This document shows positions 23,311 to 35,052 of a DNA stretch of 64,000 bases, one piece after another. The stretch spans positions 1,057,710,423 to 1,057,774,422 of the forward strand of contig NC_090443.1 in assembly GCF_031143425.1 (NCBI RefSeq), in the 5' to 3' direction. The stretch's first letter is position 1; each line of letters opens with the position of its first letter. Source of the DNA: Pleurodeles waltl (Eukaryota; Chordata; Amphibia; Caudata; Salamandridae). The notes under the pieces are model-generated. The model was not told the origin of the DNA and did no database searches. It worked only from the letters and a program-made list of their open reading frames with translations. The position numbers and the translations under genes are program-made.

Positions 23311-25092
23311 CCCCCAGTTGAGATTTACAACAGCCATGGGGTGGCTTTGTGTTATGTTGTGAGCATCGGTTACTTGGTACTGGTGTCCAAGTATGTGTTG
23401 TTCAGGGTGCACCAGTTTCTCAATCACCATTGTGACACTGGCACCTGTGTCCCTGTAGGCCTGGACCTCAACACCATTTATTAGGGTTAGTTGCTTGTAC
23501 TTCTCCAAGTTATGGGGGCAAGCAACCAAAGTGGCTAAATCAATAGCCCCTTCAGAGACTAAAGTAGCCTCTGTGGTCTCCCTAATCAGACCAACCCCAA
23601 CTAAATTACCAAAAGTGAGCCCAGCTACTCCCTTGGATTGGCTATTAGTAGGTTTGCTCCCACCACCACTGCTATTAGTAGGGACACTAGGTGTAGCAGT
23701 AGGGGTTGTAGTGGTAGGAGCTGTGGTGCCTTTCTTTGGACAACTGGGATCTGTTGTCCAATGGCCTTTTATTTTACATAAATAGCACCATGGTTTCTTT
23801 TCCTTGTTCTGATTAAAGGAGGATTTGGACCCACCACCCCCACCAGAGTGTTTTTGTGGGCCTGATGAAGACTCATTTTTAGATTTGTCCCCACCCTTGT
23901 CAGAAGACTTACCATCCTTCTTTTTGTTGCCATCTTTGTCACCCCCTGTATGAACTTTTCTGTTCACTCTTGTTCTGACCCATTTGTCTGCCTTCTTTCC
24001 CAATTCTTGGGGAGAGGTCAGATCAGAGTCCACCAAGTACTGGTGCAACAAATCAGACACACAATTATTAAGAATATGCTCTCTCAGGATTAAGTTATAC
24101 AGGCTGTCATAATCAGTAACTTTACTGCCATGTAACCACCCCTCCAAGGCCTTCACTGCCTGGTCAATGAAATCAACCCAGTCTTGTGAAGACTCCTTTT
24201 TGGTCTCTCTGAACTTTATCCTGTACTGTTCAGTGGTTAAGCCATAACCATCCAGGAGTGCATTCTTAAGAACTTGGAAATTATTAGCATCATTTTCTTT
24301 TACAGTAAGGAGCCTATCCCTACCTTTTCCAGTAAATGATAGCCATAGGATAGCAGCCCACTGCTTTTGAGGGACATCCTGTACAGCACAGGCCCTCTCA
24401 AGTGCAGCAAACCACTTGTTAATGTCATCCCCCTCCTTATAAGGGGGAACTATCTTGTGCAGATTCCTGGAATCATGCTCTTTTGCAGGATGACTATGGG
24501 GAATACTGCTGCTGCCACCATGGGTATCTAAACCCAACTTCTGTCTTTCCTTCTCTATTTCTAAAGACTGTCTATCCAAATCCAGCTGTTGCTTCTTGAG
24601 CTTCAGTCTGGTTTGTTCCACTCTCAATCTATTGAGCTCCCTTTCTAACAATCTGTCATCAGGGTGGGTGGGAGGGACATTTCTAGATACAGAGGTATGA
24701 TGGGAATGAACAGAAGGAGACCTGTCCCTTACAGAGGGCACCCTAACAGCTTGGCTACCAGTATAATGTGAGAGCACACCATCAGTATGGTGTGATTCAA
24801 CCTCTGTACCAACTATGCTAGACTGTCTAGTAATGGGCAGGCTGAGAAGTTTCTTTCCTGAATCTTTTCCTGGGGGAGTCCCTGGATCAGATTGAGAACC
24901 ATTAGCTACTTTTTCCACAGATTGGGCACTTATGGCCTTATCCTGTACTCTAAGCATGTTAATTAACAGTTCTAAGGAAGGATTCTTCCCTACACTCAAA
25001 CCTCTCTCTATGCAGAGACTCCTTGCTCCTTTCCAGCTAAGGTGATCATATGCAAGTTTGGACAGTTCAACATTTTTTCCTGTGCCAGACAT
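23311..25092 (-). pseudogene. gag: Copy A gag plus protease N-terminal half
   Basis: ATG at 25092. A SAP-like N-terminal helix-rich motif (about residues 10-47) precedes a low-complexity Ser-rich stretch. A coiled coil rich in Leu/Arg/Glu/Gln follows (ERELNRLRVEQTRLKLKKQQ), then a capsid-like region beginning DINKWFAALERA and running into a SCAN-like C-terminal part (about residues 235-345). A Lys/Ser/Gly-rich basic linker leads to a zinc knuckle CYLCKIKGHWTTDPSC, spaced CX2CX4HX6C rather than the usual CX2CX4HX4C. The protease motif RDTGAS is in the same frame. The frame fails at a run of ten G (23306-23315 as C on the plus strand). Copy B has eight at the same spot. Confidence 0.9.
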
Positions 25093-25292
25093 TTTTTTGA
25101 GAGAGTTAAAGTGATAGAAAAAGAGAAAAAAGTTTCCAGAACTTTTTGGAAAGACAGAAAAAAACTTTTTAAACTTTTAAGAACTTTTTGAAAGTTTTAG
25201 AAGTACTTTTCAGCACTTAGAAAAGAGTGAAAAGAGGAAATGACAAGAGTGGTAAGTAGTCTCAAGCACTTATCCCACCACTGCACAACCAA
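25093..25292 (-). other. Copy A leader with primer-binding site
   Basis: 200 bases between LTR and gag ATG. The site next to the LTR reads TGGTTGTGCAGTGGTGGGA on the minus strand. It resembles the complement of a tRNA-Leu 3' end with two extra bases, from memory of tRNA sequences only. The rest is a run of A/T-rich related words (AACTTTT, AAAAGT) repeated several times. Confidence 0.55.
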
Positions 25293-28281
25293 TGTAAGAG
25301 GCTGGACTGGCTTGTAGTGAGTACCAAGGGGTACTTGCACCTTGCACCAGGCCCAGTTATCCCTTATTAGTGTATAGGGTGTCTAGCAGCTTAGGCTGAT
25401 AGATAATGGTAGCTTAGCAGAGCAGCTTAGGCTGAACTAGGAGACGTGTGAAGCTACTACAGTACCACTTAGTGTCATATGCACAATATCATAAGAAAAC
25501 ACAATACACAGTTATACTAAAAATAAAGGTACTTTATTTTTATGACAATATGCCAAAGTATCTTAGAGTGTACCCTCAGTGAGAGGATAGGAAATATACA
25601 CAAGATATATATACACAATAGCAAAAATATGCAGTATAGTCTTAGAAAACAGTGCAAACAATGTATAGTTACAATAGGATGCAATGGGGAAACATAGGGA
25701 TAGGGGCAACACAAACCATATACTCCAAAAGTGGAATGCGAACCACGAATGGACCCCAAACCTATGTGACCTTGTAGAGGGTCGCTGGGACTATTAGAAA
25801 ATAGTGAGAGTTAGCAAAATAACCCTCCCCAAGACCCTGAAAAGTGAGTGCAAAGTGCACTAAAGTTCCCCTAAGGACAAAAGAGTTGTGTTAGAGGAAT
25901 AATGCAGGAAAGACACAAACCAGCAATGCAACAACTGTGGATTTCCAATCTAGGGTACCTGTGGAACAAGGGGACCAAGTCCAAAAGTCACAAGCAAGTC
26001 GGAGATGGGCAGATGCCCAGGAAATGCCAGCTGCGGGTGCAAAGAAGCTTCGACTGGACAGAAGAAGCTGAGGTTTCTGCAGGAACGAAAAGGGCTAGAG
26101 ACTTCCCCTTTGGTGGACGGATCCCTCTTGCCTTGGAGAGTTGTGCAGAAGTGTTTTCCCGCCGGAAGGACGCCAACAAGCCTTGCTACACGCAAATCGT
26201 GCGTTTGGCGTTTTTGGACGCTGCTGGGGCCCAGGAGGGACCAGGAGGTCGCAAATTGGACCTGCAGAGAGAAGGGACGTCGTGCAAGACAAAAGAGCCC
26301 TCACTGAAGCAGGTAGCACCCGGAGAAGTGCCAGAAACAGGCACTACGAGGATGCGTGAAATGGTGCTCGCCGAAGTTGCACAAAGGAGTCCCACGTCGC
26401 CGGAGACCAACTTAGAAAGTCGTGCAATGCAGGTTAGAGTGCCGTGGACCCAGGCTTGGCTGTGCACGACGGATTTCCGCCGGAAGAGCACAGGGGCCGG
26501 AGTAGCTTGCAAAGTCGCGGTTCCCAGCAATGCAGCCCAGCGAGGTGAGGCAAGGACTTACCTCCACCAAACTTGGGCTGAAGAGTCACTGGACTGTGGG
26601 GGTCACTTGGACAGCGTCGCTGGATTCGAGGGACCTCGCTCGTCGTGCTGAGAGGAGACCCAAGGGACCGGTAATGCAGCTTTTTGGTGCCTGCGGTTGC
26701 AGGGGGAAGATTCAGTCGACCCACGGGAGATTTCTTCGGAGCTTCTGGTGCAGAGAGGAGGCAGGCTACCCCCACAGCATGCACAAGCAGGAAAACAGTC
26801 GAGAAGGCGGCAGGATCAGCGTTACAGAGTTGCAGTAGTCGTCTTTGCTACTATGTTGCAGGTTTGCAGGCTTCCAGCGCGGTCAGCGGTCGTTTCCTTA
26901 TCAGAAGGTGAAGAGAGAGATGCAGAGGAACTCGGCTGAGCTCATGCATTCGTTATCTAAAGTTTCCCCAGAGACAGAGACCCTAAATAGCCAGAAAAGA
27001 GGGTTTGGCTACCTAGGAGAGAGGAAAGGCAACTAACACCTGAAGGAGCCTATCAGCAGGAGTCTCTGACGTCACCTGGTGGCACTGGCCACTCAGAGCA
27101 GTCCAGTGTGCCAGCAGCACCTCTGTTTCCAAGATGGCAGAGGTCTGGAGCACACTGGAGGAGCTCTGGACACCTCCCAGGGGAGGTGCAGGTCAGGGGA
27201 GTGGTCACTCCCCTTTCCTTGGTCCAGTTTCGCGCCAGAGCAGGGGCTAAGGGGTCCCTGAACCGGTGTAGACTGGCTTATGCAGAATTGGGCACATCTG
27301 TGCCCAACAAAGCATTTCCAGAGGCTGGGGGAGGCTACTCCTCCCCTGCCTTCACACCATTTTCCAAAGGGAGAGGGTGTCACACCCTCTCTCAGAGGAA
27401 GTTCTTTGTTCTGCCATCCTGGGCCAGGCCTGGCTGGACCCCAGGAGGGCAGCTGCCTGTCTGAGGGGTTGGCAGCAGCAGCAGCTGCAGTGAAACCCCA
27501 GGAAGGGCAATCTGGCAGTACCAGGGTCTGTGCTACAGACCACTGGGATCATGGAATTGTACCAACAATGCCAGGATGGCATAGAGAGGGCAATTCCATG
27601 ATCATAGACATGTTACATGGCCATATTCGGAGTTACCATGGTGAAGCCACATATAGGTAGTGACCTATATGTAGTGCACGCGTGTAATGGTGTCCCCGCA
27701 CTCACAGAGTTCAGTGAATTGGCTCTGAACAATGTGGGGGCACCTTGGCTAGTGCCAGGGTGCCCTCACACTAAGTAACTTTGCACCTAACCTTTACCAG
27801 GTAAAGGTTAGACATATAGGTGACTTATAAGTTACTTAAGTGCAGTGTAAAATGGCTGTGAAATAACGTGGACGTTATTTCACTCAGGCTGCAGTGGCAG
27901 GCCTGTGTAAGAATTGTCAGAGCTCCCTATGGGTGGCAAAAGAAATGCTGCAGCCCATAGGGATCTCCTGGAACCCCAATACCCTGGGTACCTCAGTACC
28001 ATATACTAGGGAATTATAAGGGTGTTCCAGTAAGCCAATGTAAATTGGTAAAAATGGTCACTAGCCTGTCAGTGACAATTTGGAAAGAAATGAGAGAGCA
28101 TAACCACTGAGGTTCTGATTAGCAGAGCCTCAGTGAGACAGTTAGTCACTACACAGGTAACACATTCAGGCACACTTATGAGCACTGGGGCCCTGGGTTA
28201 CCAGTGACACATACAACTAAAACAACATATATACAGTGAAAAATGGGGGTAACATGCCAGGCAAGATGGTACTTTCCTACA
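25293..28281 (-). repeat. Copy A 5' LTR
   Basis: 2,989 bp, nearly identical to 17107-20102. It has an 8-bp deletion around 28200 relative to that copy. Sense AATAAA at 25538-25533. CRE palindrome at 27067-27074. Confidence 0.93.
27067..27074. promoter_or_regulatory. CRE palindrome in copy A 5' LTR
   Basis: TGACGTCA at the conserved LTR position; this LTR would drive copy A. Confidence 0.55.
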
Positions 28282-28349
28282 CAACCCCCCCCAAACGAAG
28301 GACAATAAGACTAGCCATTACCTGATGAGTCTTCATTGTCTAAGTGGAA
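28282..28349 (-). mobile_element. Truncated internal 3' end of a further Gmr1-like copy
   Basis: 68 bases matching the polypurine tract and the last codons of RNase H (compare 20103-20175), in copy A orientation and abutting the outer edge of its 5' LTR. It stops at GTGGAA, and the copy B LTR resumes with CCGCAGG. The two sequences share only AA at the join, pointing to end-joining after a deletion. It shares the A base of copy A where copy B has G (GATGAGTC versus GATGGGTC), so it derives from a copy A-like element. Confidence 0.85.
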
Positions 28350-29752
28350 CCGCAGGCACCAAAGAACTGCATCACCGGTACCCTGGGTCTCCTCTCAGCA
28401 CGACGAGCGAGGTCCCTTGAATCCAGCAACTCTGTCCAAGTGACTCTCACAGTCCAGTGACTCTTCAGTCCAAGTTTGGTGGAGGTAAGTCCTTGCCTCC
28501 CCACGCCAGACTGCATTGCTGGGAACCGCGACTTTTGCAGCTACTCCGGCCTCCGTGCAATTCCGGCAAGAATCCTTTGTGCACAGTCCAGCCTGGGTCG
28601 ACGGCACTCTAACCTGCATTGCACGACCTCCTAAGTTGTCCTCCGGCAGCGTGGGACTCCTTTGTGCAACTTCGGGTGAGCACCGTTTCATTCTACTTCG
28701 TAGTGCCTGTTCCGGCACTTCTGTGGATGCTGCCTGTTTCTGAGAGGGCTCCTTGTCTTGCTCGACGCCCCCTCTGTCCCCAGACGCAATTGGTGACATC
28801 CTGGTCCCTCCTGGGTCACAGCAGCATCCAAAAACTCGAACCGCAAGATTTGCAGCTAGCAAGACTTGTTGGCTGTCTTTCTTCAGGAAAACACTTCTGG
28901 ACAACTCTCCACGGCGTGAGGGATCCGTCCTCCAAAGGGGAAGTTCCTAGCCCTTGTCGTTCCTGCAGAATCTTCAGCTTCTACTGTCCAGTAGCATCTT
29001 CTTTGCAGCCACAGCTGGCATTTCCTAGGCATCTGCCCATCTCCGACTTGCTTGTGACTTTTGGACTTGGTCCCCTTGTTCCACAGGTACCCTCGTTTGG
29101 AAATCCATCATTGTTGCATTGCTGATTTGTGTCTTTCCTGCGGAATTCCCCTATCACAACTTCATTGTCCTTTGGGGAACTTTAGTGCACTTTGCACTCA
29201 CTTTTCAGGGTCTTGGGGTGGGCTATTTTTCTAACCCTAACTGTTTTCTTACAGTCCCAGCGACCCTCTACAAGGTCACATAGGTTTGGGGTCCATTCGT
29301 GGTTCGCATTCCACTTTTGGAGTATATGGTTTGTGTTGCCCCTATCCCTATGTGTCCCCATTGCATCCTATTGTAACTATACATTGTTTGCACTGTTTTC
29401 TATTACCATTACTGCATATTTTGGTATTGTGTACATATATCTTGTGTATATTTGCTATCCTCATACTGAGGGTACTCACTGAGATACTTTTGGCATATTG
29501 TCATAAAAATAAAGTACCTTTATTTTTAGTATATCTGTGTATTGTGTTTTCTTATGATATTGTGCATATGACACTAGTGGTACTGTAGGAGCTTCACTCG
29601 TCTCCTAGTTCAGCCTAAACTGCTCTGCTAAGCTACCATTATCTATCAGCCTAAGCTGCTGGACACCCTATACACTAATAAGGGATAACTGGGCCTGGTG
29701 CAAGGTGTAAGTACTCCTTGGTACTCACTACAAGCCAGTCCAGCCTCCTACA
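28350..29752 (+). repeat. Copy B 5' LTR, second part
   Basis: Matches about 36644-37973 of the 3' LTR and ends CCTCCTACA. Sense AATAAA at 29508-29513. Relative to the 3' LTR it carries about 60 bases (TGAGCACCGTTTC onward, near 28676) that the 3' LTR lacks near 36970. The solo LTR has the matching block, so this is a deletion in the 3' LTR. Confidence 0.9.
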
Positions 29753-30024
29753 TTGGTTGTGCAGCGGTGGGATAAGTGCTTTGTAACTACTTACCACTTT
29801 TGTCATTGTACTTTTCATAAGAGAAAAATATACAAAACAAGTTCAGTGTATGTACACCTAACCAAAAAGTTTTGCATTTCTTTTCTCACTTCTTTTCTAA
29901 AGTGCTGAAAAGTACTTCTAAACTTTCAAAAAGTTCTTTAAAAGTTTTAAAAGTTTTTTTCTGTCTTTCTAAAAGTTCTGACAAACTTTTTGTTCCTTTT
30001 TCTGTCACTAAAACACTTTCTAAA
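29753..30024 (+). other. Copy B leader with primer-binding site
   Basis: TGGTTGTGCAGCGGTGGGA starts one base after the LTR (29754), the same site as in copy A with one difference. The remaining 250 bases are A/T-rich with repeated AAAAGTTCT and AAAGTACTTCT words. The open frame upstream of the gag ATG starts at a TTG and looks like leader, not coding. Confidence 0.55.
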
Positions 30025-31847
30025 ATGTCTGGCACAGGCCAAACTGTTGATCTGTCCAAACTTGCTTATGATCACCTTAGCTGGAAAGGAGCAAGGAGTC
30101 TCTGCATAGAAAGAGGTTTAAGTGTAGGGAAGAATCCCCCCAGAGAACTGTTGGTTAACATGCTTATAGAACAGGATAAGGCCAGAGTTGCCCCATCTGT
30201 TGAAAAAGTAGCTAATGGTTCACAATCTGATCCAGGGACACCCCTAGAAAAAGATTCAGGAAAGAAACTTCCTAGCCTGCCCATTACAAGACAGCCTAGC
30301 ATAGTTGGTACTGATGTAGAGTCACACCATACTGATAGTGTTGTCTCACATCTTAACAAGAGTATTCCTTCACATCATAGTAGAAGTGATGTTTCTGTTA
30401 ACCAAGCTGTTAGGATGCCCTCTGTAAGGGATGGGTCTCCTTCTGTACATTCTCACCATACTTCTGTTTCAAGGAATGTCCCACCCACCCACCCTGATGA
30501 CAGAGTGTTAGAAAGGGAGCTCAATAGATTGAGAGTGGAACAAACCAGACTGAAGCTCAAGAAGCAACAGCTGGATTTGGATAGACAGTCCTTAGAAGTG
30601 GAAAGGGAAAGACAGAAATTGGGTATAGAAACCCATGGTGGCAGCAGCAGTATTCCCCATAGTCATCCTGCAAAAGAGCATGATTCTAGGAATCTGCACA
30701 AGATAGTTCCCCCTTATAAGGAGGGGGATGACATTAACAAGTGGTTTGCTGCACTTGAGAGGGCCTGTGTTGTACAGGATGTCCCTCAAAGGCAGTGGGC
30801 TGCTATCCTATGGCTATCATTTAGTGGAAAGGGTAGGGATAGGCTCCTTACTGTAAAAGAAATTGAAGCCAATAATTTAGCAGTTCTTAAGAATGCACTC
30901 CTGGATGGTTGTGGCTTAACCACTGAACAGTACAGGATGAAGTTCAGAGAGACCAAAAAGGAGTCTTCACAAGACTGGGTTGATTTTGTTGACCATTCAG
31001 TGAAGGCCTTGGAGGGGTGGTTACATGGCAGTAAAGTTACTGATTATGAAAGCCTGTATAACTTGATCCTGAGAGAGCATATACTTAATAACTGTGTGTC
31101 TGATTTATTGCACCAGTACCTGGTGGACTCTGATCTGACCTCTCCCCAAGAATTGGGAAAGAAGGCAGACAAATGGGTCAGAACAAGGGTGAACAGAAAA
31201 GTTCATACAGGAGGTGACAAAGATGGCAATAAGAAGAAGGATGGTAAGTCTTCTGACAAGGGTGGGGACAAATCTAAAAATGAGTCTTCATCAGGCCCAC
31301 AAAAACACTCTGGTGGGGGTGGTGGGCCCAAATCCTCTTCAAATCAAAATAAAGAAAAGAAACCATGGTGCTATTTATGTAAAATAAAAGGCCATTGGAC
31401 AACAGATCCCAGTTGTCCAAAGAAAAGCACCAAGCCTCCTACCACTACAACCCCTACTGCTACACCTAGTGTCCCTACTAATAGCAGTGGTGGTGGGAGC
31501 AAACCTACTAATAGCCAATCCAAGGGAGTAGCTGGGCTCACTTTTGGTAACTTAGTTGGGGTTGGTCTGGTTAGGGAGACCACAGAGGCTGTGTTAGTCT
31601 CTGAGGGGGCTATTGATTTAGCCACCCTAGTTGCTTGTCACTTTAACATGGATAAGTACAAGCAACTACCCCTAATAAATGGTGTTGAGGTTCAGGCCTA
31701 CAGGGACACAGGTGCCAGTGTTACAATGGTAATAGAGAAACTGGTCCACCCTGAACAACACCTACTTGGTCACCAGTACCAAGTAACCGATGCTCACAAC
31801 AACACACTTAGCCACCCCATGGCTGTTGTAAATCTCAACTGGGGGGG
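30025..31847 (+). pseudogene. gag: Copy B gag plus protease N-terminal half
   Basis: ATG at 30025 (MSGTGQTVD), aligned with the copy A start. Domain order is as in copy A: SAP-like motif, Ser/His-rich spacer (here about 23 codons longer), coiled coil, capsid-like region from DINKWFAALERA, SCAN-like region, basic Gly-rich linker, zinc knuckle (31366-31416, CX2CX4HX6C) and RDTGAS (GAC at 31705). The gag frame itself has no stop from 30025 to the G-run at 31841-31848. There a run of eight G throws it out of frame, ending at TAG 31873-31875. Gag would assemble the cytoplasmic particle. An intact gag in an element whose pol is riddled with stops is worth noting. Confidence 0.9.
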
Positions 31848-34800
31848 GTTACTGGTCCAAAGAAAGTTGTGGTAGCCTCAGATTTACCTGTAGACTGTCT
31901 ACTAGGAAATGATTTGGAGACATCAGCTTGGTCAGATGTGGAGTTGGAGGCCCATGCAGCAATGCTGGGAATCCCAGGGCATATTTTTGCTTTGACAAGG
32001 GCTCAGGCCAAAAAGCAAAAAAGACAGGGTGACTTGGATCCTGGAACAATGGACCAAGTGCTCCCTAAAGCTAGGGCTAGTAGAAGTAAAGCACTACCTA
32101 CTATCCCTCCCTCTACAGTGGATTCTACTTCTGAGGAAGAAGAATTTCCACCCTGTGCAAAACCTACACCAGAGGAGCTGGAAGCAGACACTGCTGAGCT
32201 TTTGGGTGAAGGGAGGCCTGCCAGGGAGGAGCTGAGTGTGGCACAGCAAACCTGTCCCACACTATAGGGTCTAAGACAGCAAGCTGTCAAACAAGCTAAT
32301 GGGGATGTCAGTGACTCTCACAGAGTTTACTGGGAGGACAACCTCTTGTACACTGAAGCAAGGGATCCAAAACCTGGAGCTGCCAGGAGATTGGTGATTC
32401 CTCAGGAGTACAGAAAGTTCCTCCTAACTCTAGCCCACGACATTCCCCTAGCTGGACATTTGGGGCAAATGAAAAATTGGGACAGGCTTGTTCCCCTGTT
32501 TCATTGGCCTAGAATGTCTGAGGACACAAAGGAATTTTGCAAGTCCTGTGAAACCTGTCAAGCCAGTGGCAAGACAGGTGGCACCCCAAAGGCACCCCTT
32601 ATTCCACTGCCTGTGGTTGGGGTTCCCTTTGAAAGGGTAGGGGTTGACATAGTTGGCCCCCTTGACCCTCCTACTGCCTAAGGCAATAGGTTTATCTTGG
32701 TGGTAGTGGACCATGCCACCAGATATCCTGAAGCAATTCCTCTAAGGACCACTACAGCACCTGCAGTGGCAAAGGCCCTCCTGGGAATCTTTTCCAGGGT
32801 GGGCTTCCCAAAAGAGGTGGTATCAGACAGGGGAAGCAATTTCATGTCTGCTTACTTAAAGGCCATGTGGAAGGAGTGTGGTGTGACATACAAGTTCACT
32901 ACACCCTATCATCCACAAACAAATGGACTGGTGGAGAGATTTAACAAAACTCTCAAAGGCATGATTATGGGACTCCCTGAAAAACTCCGCAGGAGATGGG
33001 ATATCCTTTTACCATGCCTCCTTTTTGCTTACAGGGAGGTACCCCAGAAAGGAGTGGGCTTCAGCCCCTTTGAACTCCTATTTGGACACCCTGTGAGAGG
33101 TCCTCTAACACTTGTTAAGGAGGATTGGGAACAACCTTTAAAAGCTCCAAAGCAAGACATAGTGGACTATGTACTTGGCCTCAGATCAAGGATGGCTGAG
33201 TACATGAAAAAGGCCAGTAAAAACCTTCAGGCCAGCCAAGAGCTCCAAAAGGAATGGCATGACCAGAAGGCTGTTTTGGTTCAGTACCAACCAGGGCAGA
33301 AAGTGTGGGTCTTGGAGCCTGTGGCCCCAAGAGCACTCCAAGATAAATGGAGTGGACCCCACACAATTGTTGAGAAAAAGGGTGAAGTCACCTACTTAGT
33401 TGACTTAGGCACTGCCAGGAGTCCCTTTAGGGTGCTCCATGTCAATCGCCTGAAACCCTACTATGACAGGGCTGATCTCACCCTGCTCATGGCAACTGAT
33501 GAGGGACAGGAAGAAGAGAGTGACCCTCTCCCTGACCTCTTCTCTTCCACAGAACAAGATGCTCTGGTGGAAGGGGTTGTACTAGCAGATTGTCTTACTG
33601 CTGAGCAGAAAGACCACTGCATAAATCTCCTGGGTCAGTTTTCTGAACTCTTCTCTACTGTGCCATGCACCACTTCTTGGTGTGAGCACACTATATATAC
33701 TGGAGACAGCTTGCCTGTCAAAAGTAAGATCTATAGGCAGCCTGACCATGTCAGAGACTGCATAAAACAAGAGGTGCAGAAAATGTTAGAACTGGGAGTG
33801 GTTGAGCACTCTGAAAGTCCATGGGCCTCTCCTGTGGTACTTGTACCAAAACCTCATTCCAAGGATGGAAAGAAGGAAATGCGGTTTTGTGTAGACTATA
33901 GAGGTCTCAACCAAGTAACCAAAACTGATGCTCACCCTATACCCAGGGCAGATGAGCTCATAGATACACTGGCATCTGCCAAGTATCTAAGCACTTTTGA
34001 CTTGACTGCAGGGTATTGGCAGATCAAATTATCAGAAGATGCAAAAGCAAAAACTGCATTTACAACCATTGGAGGCCATTAGCGATTCACAGTAATGCCT
34101 TTTGGATTGAAAAATGCACCTGCCACTTTTCAGAGGTTGGTGAACACAGTCCTGCAAGGGCTGGAAGCTTTTAGTGCAGCATATCTGGACGATATAGCTG
34201 TCTTTAGCTCCAGTTGGGATGATCACCTGGTCCACCTATGGAAAGTTTTAGAGGCCCTGCAAAAAGCAGGCCTCACTATCAAGGCTTCAAAGTGCCAGAT
34301 AGGGCAGGGGAAGGTGGTTTATCTGGGACACCTTGTTGGTGGGGAACAGATTGCACCACTTCAGGGGAAAATCCAAACTATTATAGATTGGGTTCCCCCT
34401 ACTACTCAGACTCAGGTGAGAGCCTTCCTAGGCCTCGCTGGGTATTACAGGAGGTTCATTAAGAACTATGGCTCCATTGCAGCCCCTCTTAATGACCTCA
34501 CATCCAAGAAAATGCCTAAAAAGGTGTTATGGACAGCAAACTGTCAGAAAGCTTTTGAGGAGCTGAAGCAGGCCATGTGCTCTGCACCTGTCCTGAAAAG
34601 CCCTTGTTACTCTAAAAAATTCTATGTCCAAACTGATGCATCTGAATTAGGAGTAGGGGAAGTCCTATCACAACTTAATTCTGAGGGCCAGGATCAACCT
34701 GTTGCTTTTATTAGTAGGAGGTTGACCCCTAGAGAAAAGCGTTGGTCTGCCATAGAGAGGGAGGCCTTTGCTGTGGTCTAGGCACTGAAGAAGTTGAGGC

Positions 34801-35021
34801 CATACCTGTTTGGCACTCAGTTCATTGTTCAGACAGACCACAAACCTCTACTTTGGCTAAAACAAATGAAAGGTGAAAATCCTAAATTGTTGAGGTGGTC
34901 CATATCCCTACAGGGAATGGACTATACAGTGGAACATAGACCTGGGAGTAGCCACTCCAATGCAGATGGACTCTCCAGATATTTCCACTTAGACAATGAA
35001 GACCCATCAGGTAATGACTAG
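31848..35021 (+). pseudogene. pol: Copy B pol: protease end, integrase, RT, RNase H
   Basis: All pieces lie in one frame, broken by TAG 32265-32267, TAA 32679-32681, TAG 34080-34082 and TAG 34779-34781. At each, copy A shows the sense codon (GAG, TCA, TAC, TGG). Domain order: CLLGND of protease; integrase zinc domain; core with VDIVGP, SDRGSNF (about 32825) and LVERFN (about 32930); KWSGP module; RT with FDLTAGYWQIKL, MPFGLKNAPATFQ and YLDD (34182-34193); RNase H with QTDASELGVG and HSNADGLSR. It ends at TAG 35019-35021, followed 18 bases later by the oligo-G tract. As in copy A, integrase precedes RT. Confidence 0.92.
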
Positions 35022-35039
35022 TCTTATTGTCCTTCGTTT

Positions 35040-35052
35040 GGGGGGGGGGTTG
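35040..35052 (+). other. Copy B polypurine tract (oligo-G)
   Basis: Ten G followed by TTG, immediately upstream of the 3' LTR start TGTAGGAAAG. Confidence 0.7.

Larger units (their letters stand above)
17107..28349 (-). mobile_element. Gmr1-like Ty3/gypsy LTR retrotransposon, copy A (nested, with a tandem remnant)
   Basis: Inserted in the 5' LTR of copy B in opposite orientation. LTRs at 25293-28281 (5') and 17107-20102 (3') differ by about two dozen substitutions by eye plus small indels, consistent with a younger insertion than copy B. The internal region (20103-25292, 5,190 bp) carries gag-PR and pol. To the right of the 5' LTR lies a further 68 bases of internal 3' end (28282-28349), which should not be there in a simple insertion. 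No target duplication can be read because the right junction is rearranged. Coding damage is small: a G-run length change and one nonsense codon. Confidence 0.9.

Noticed and set aside
29872..30024. Upstream extension of copy B gag
   Set aside because: It starts at TTG in A/T-rich leader. The ATG at 30025 aligns with the only plausible start in copy A.
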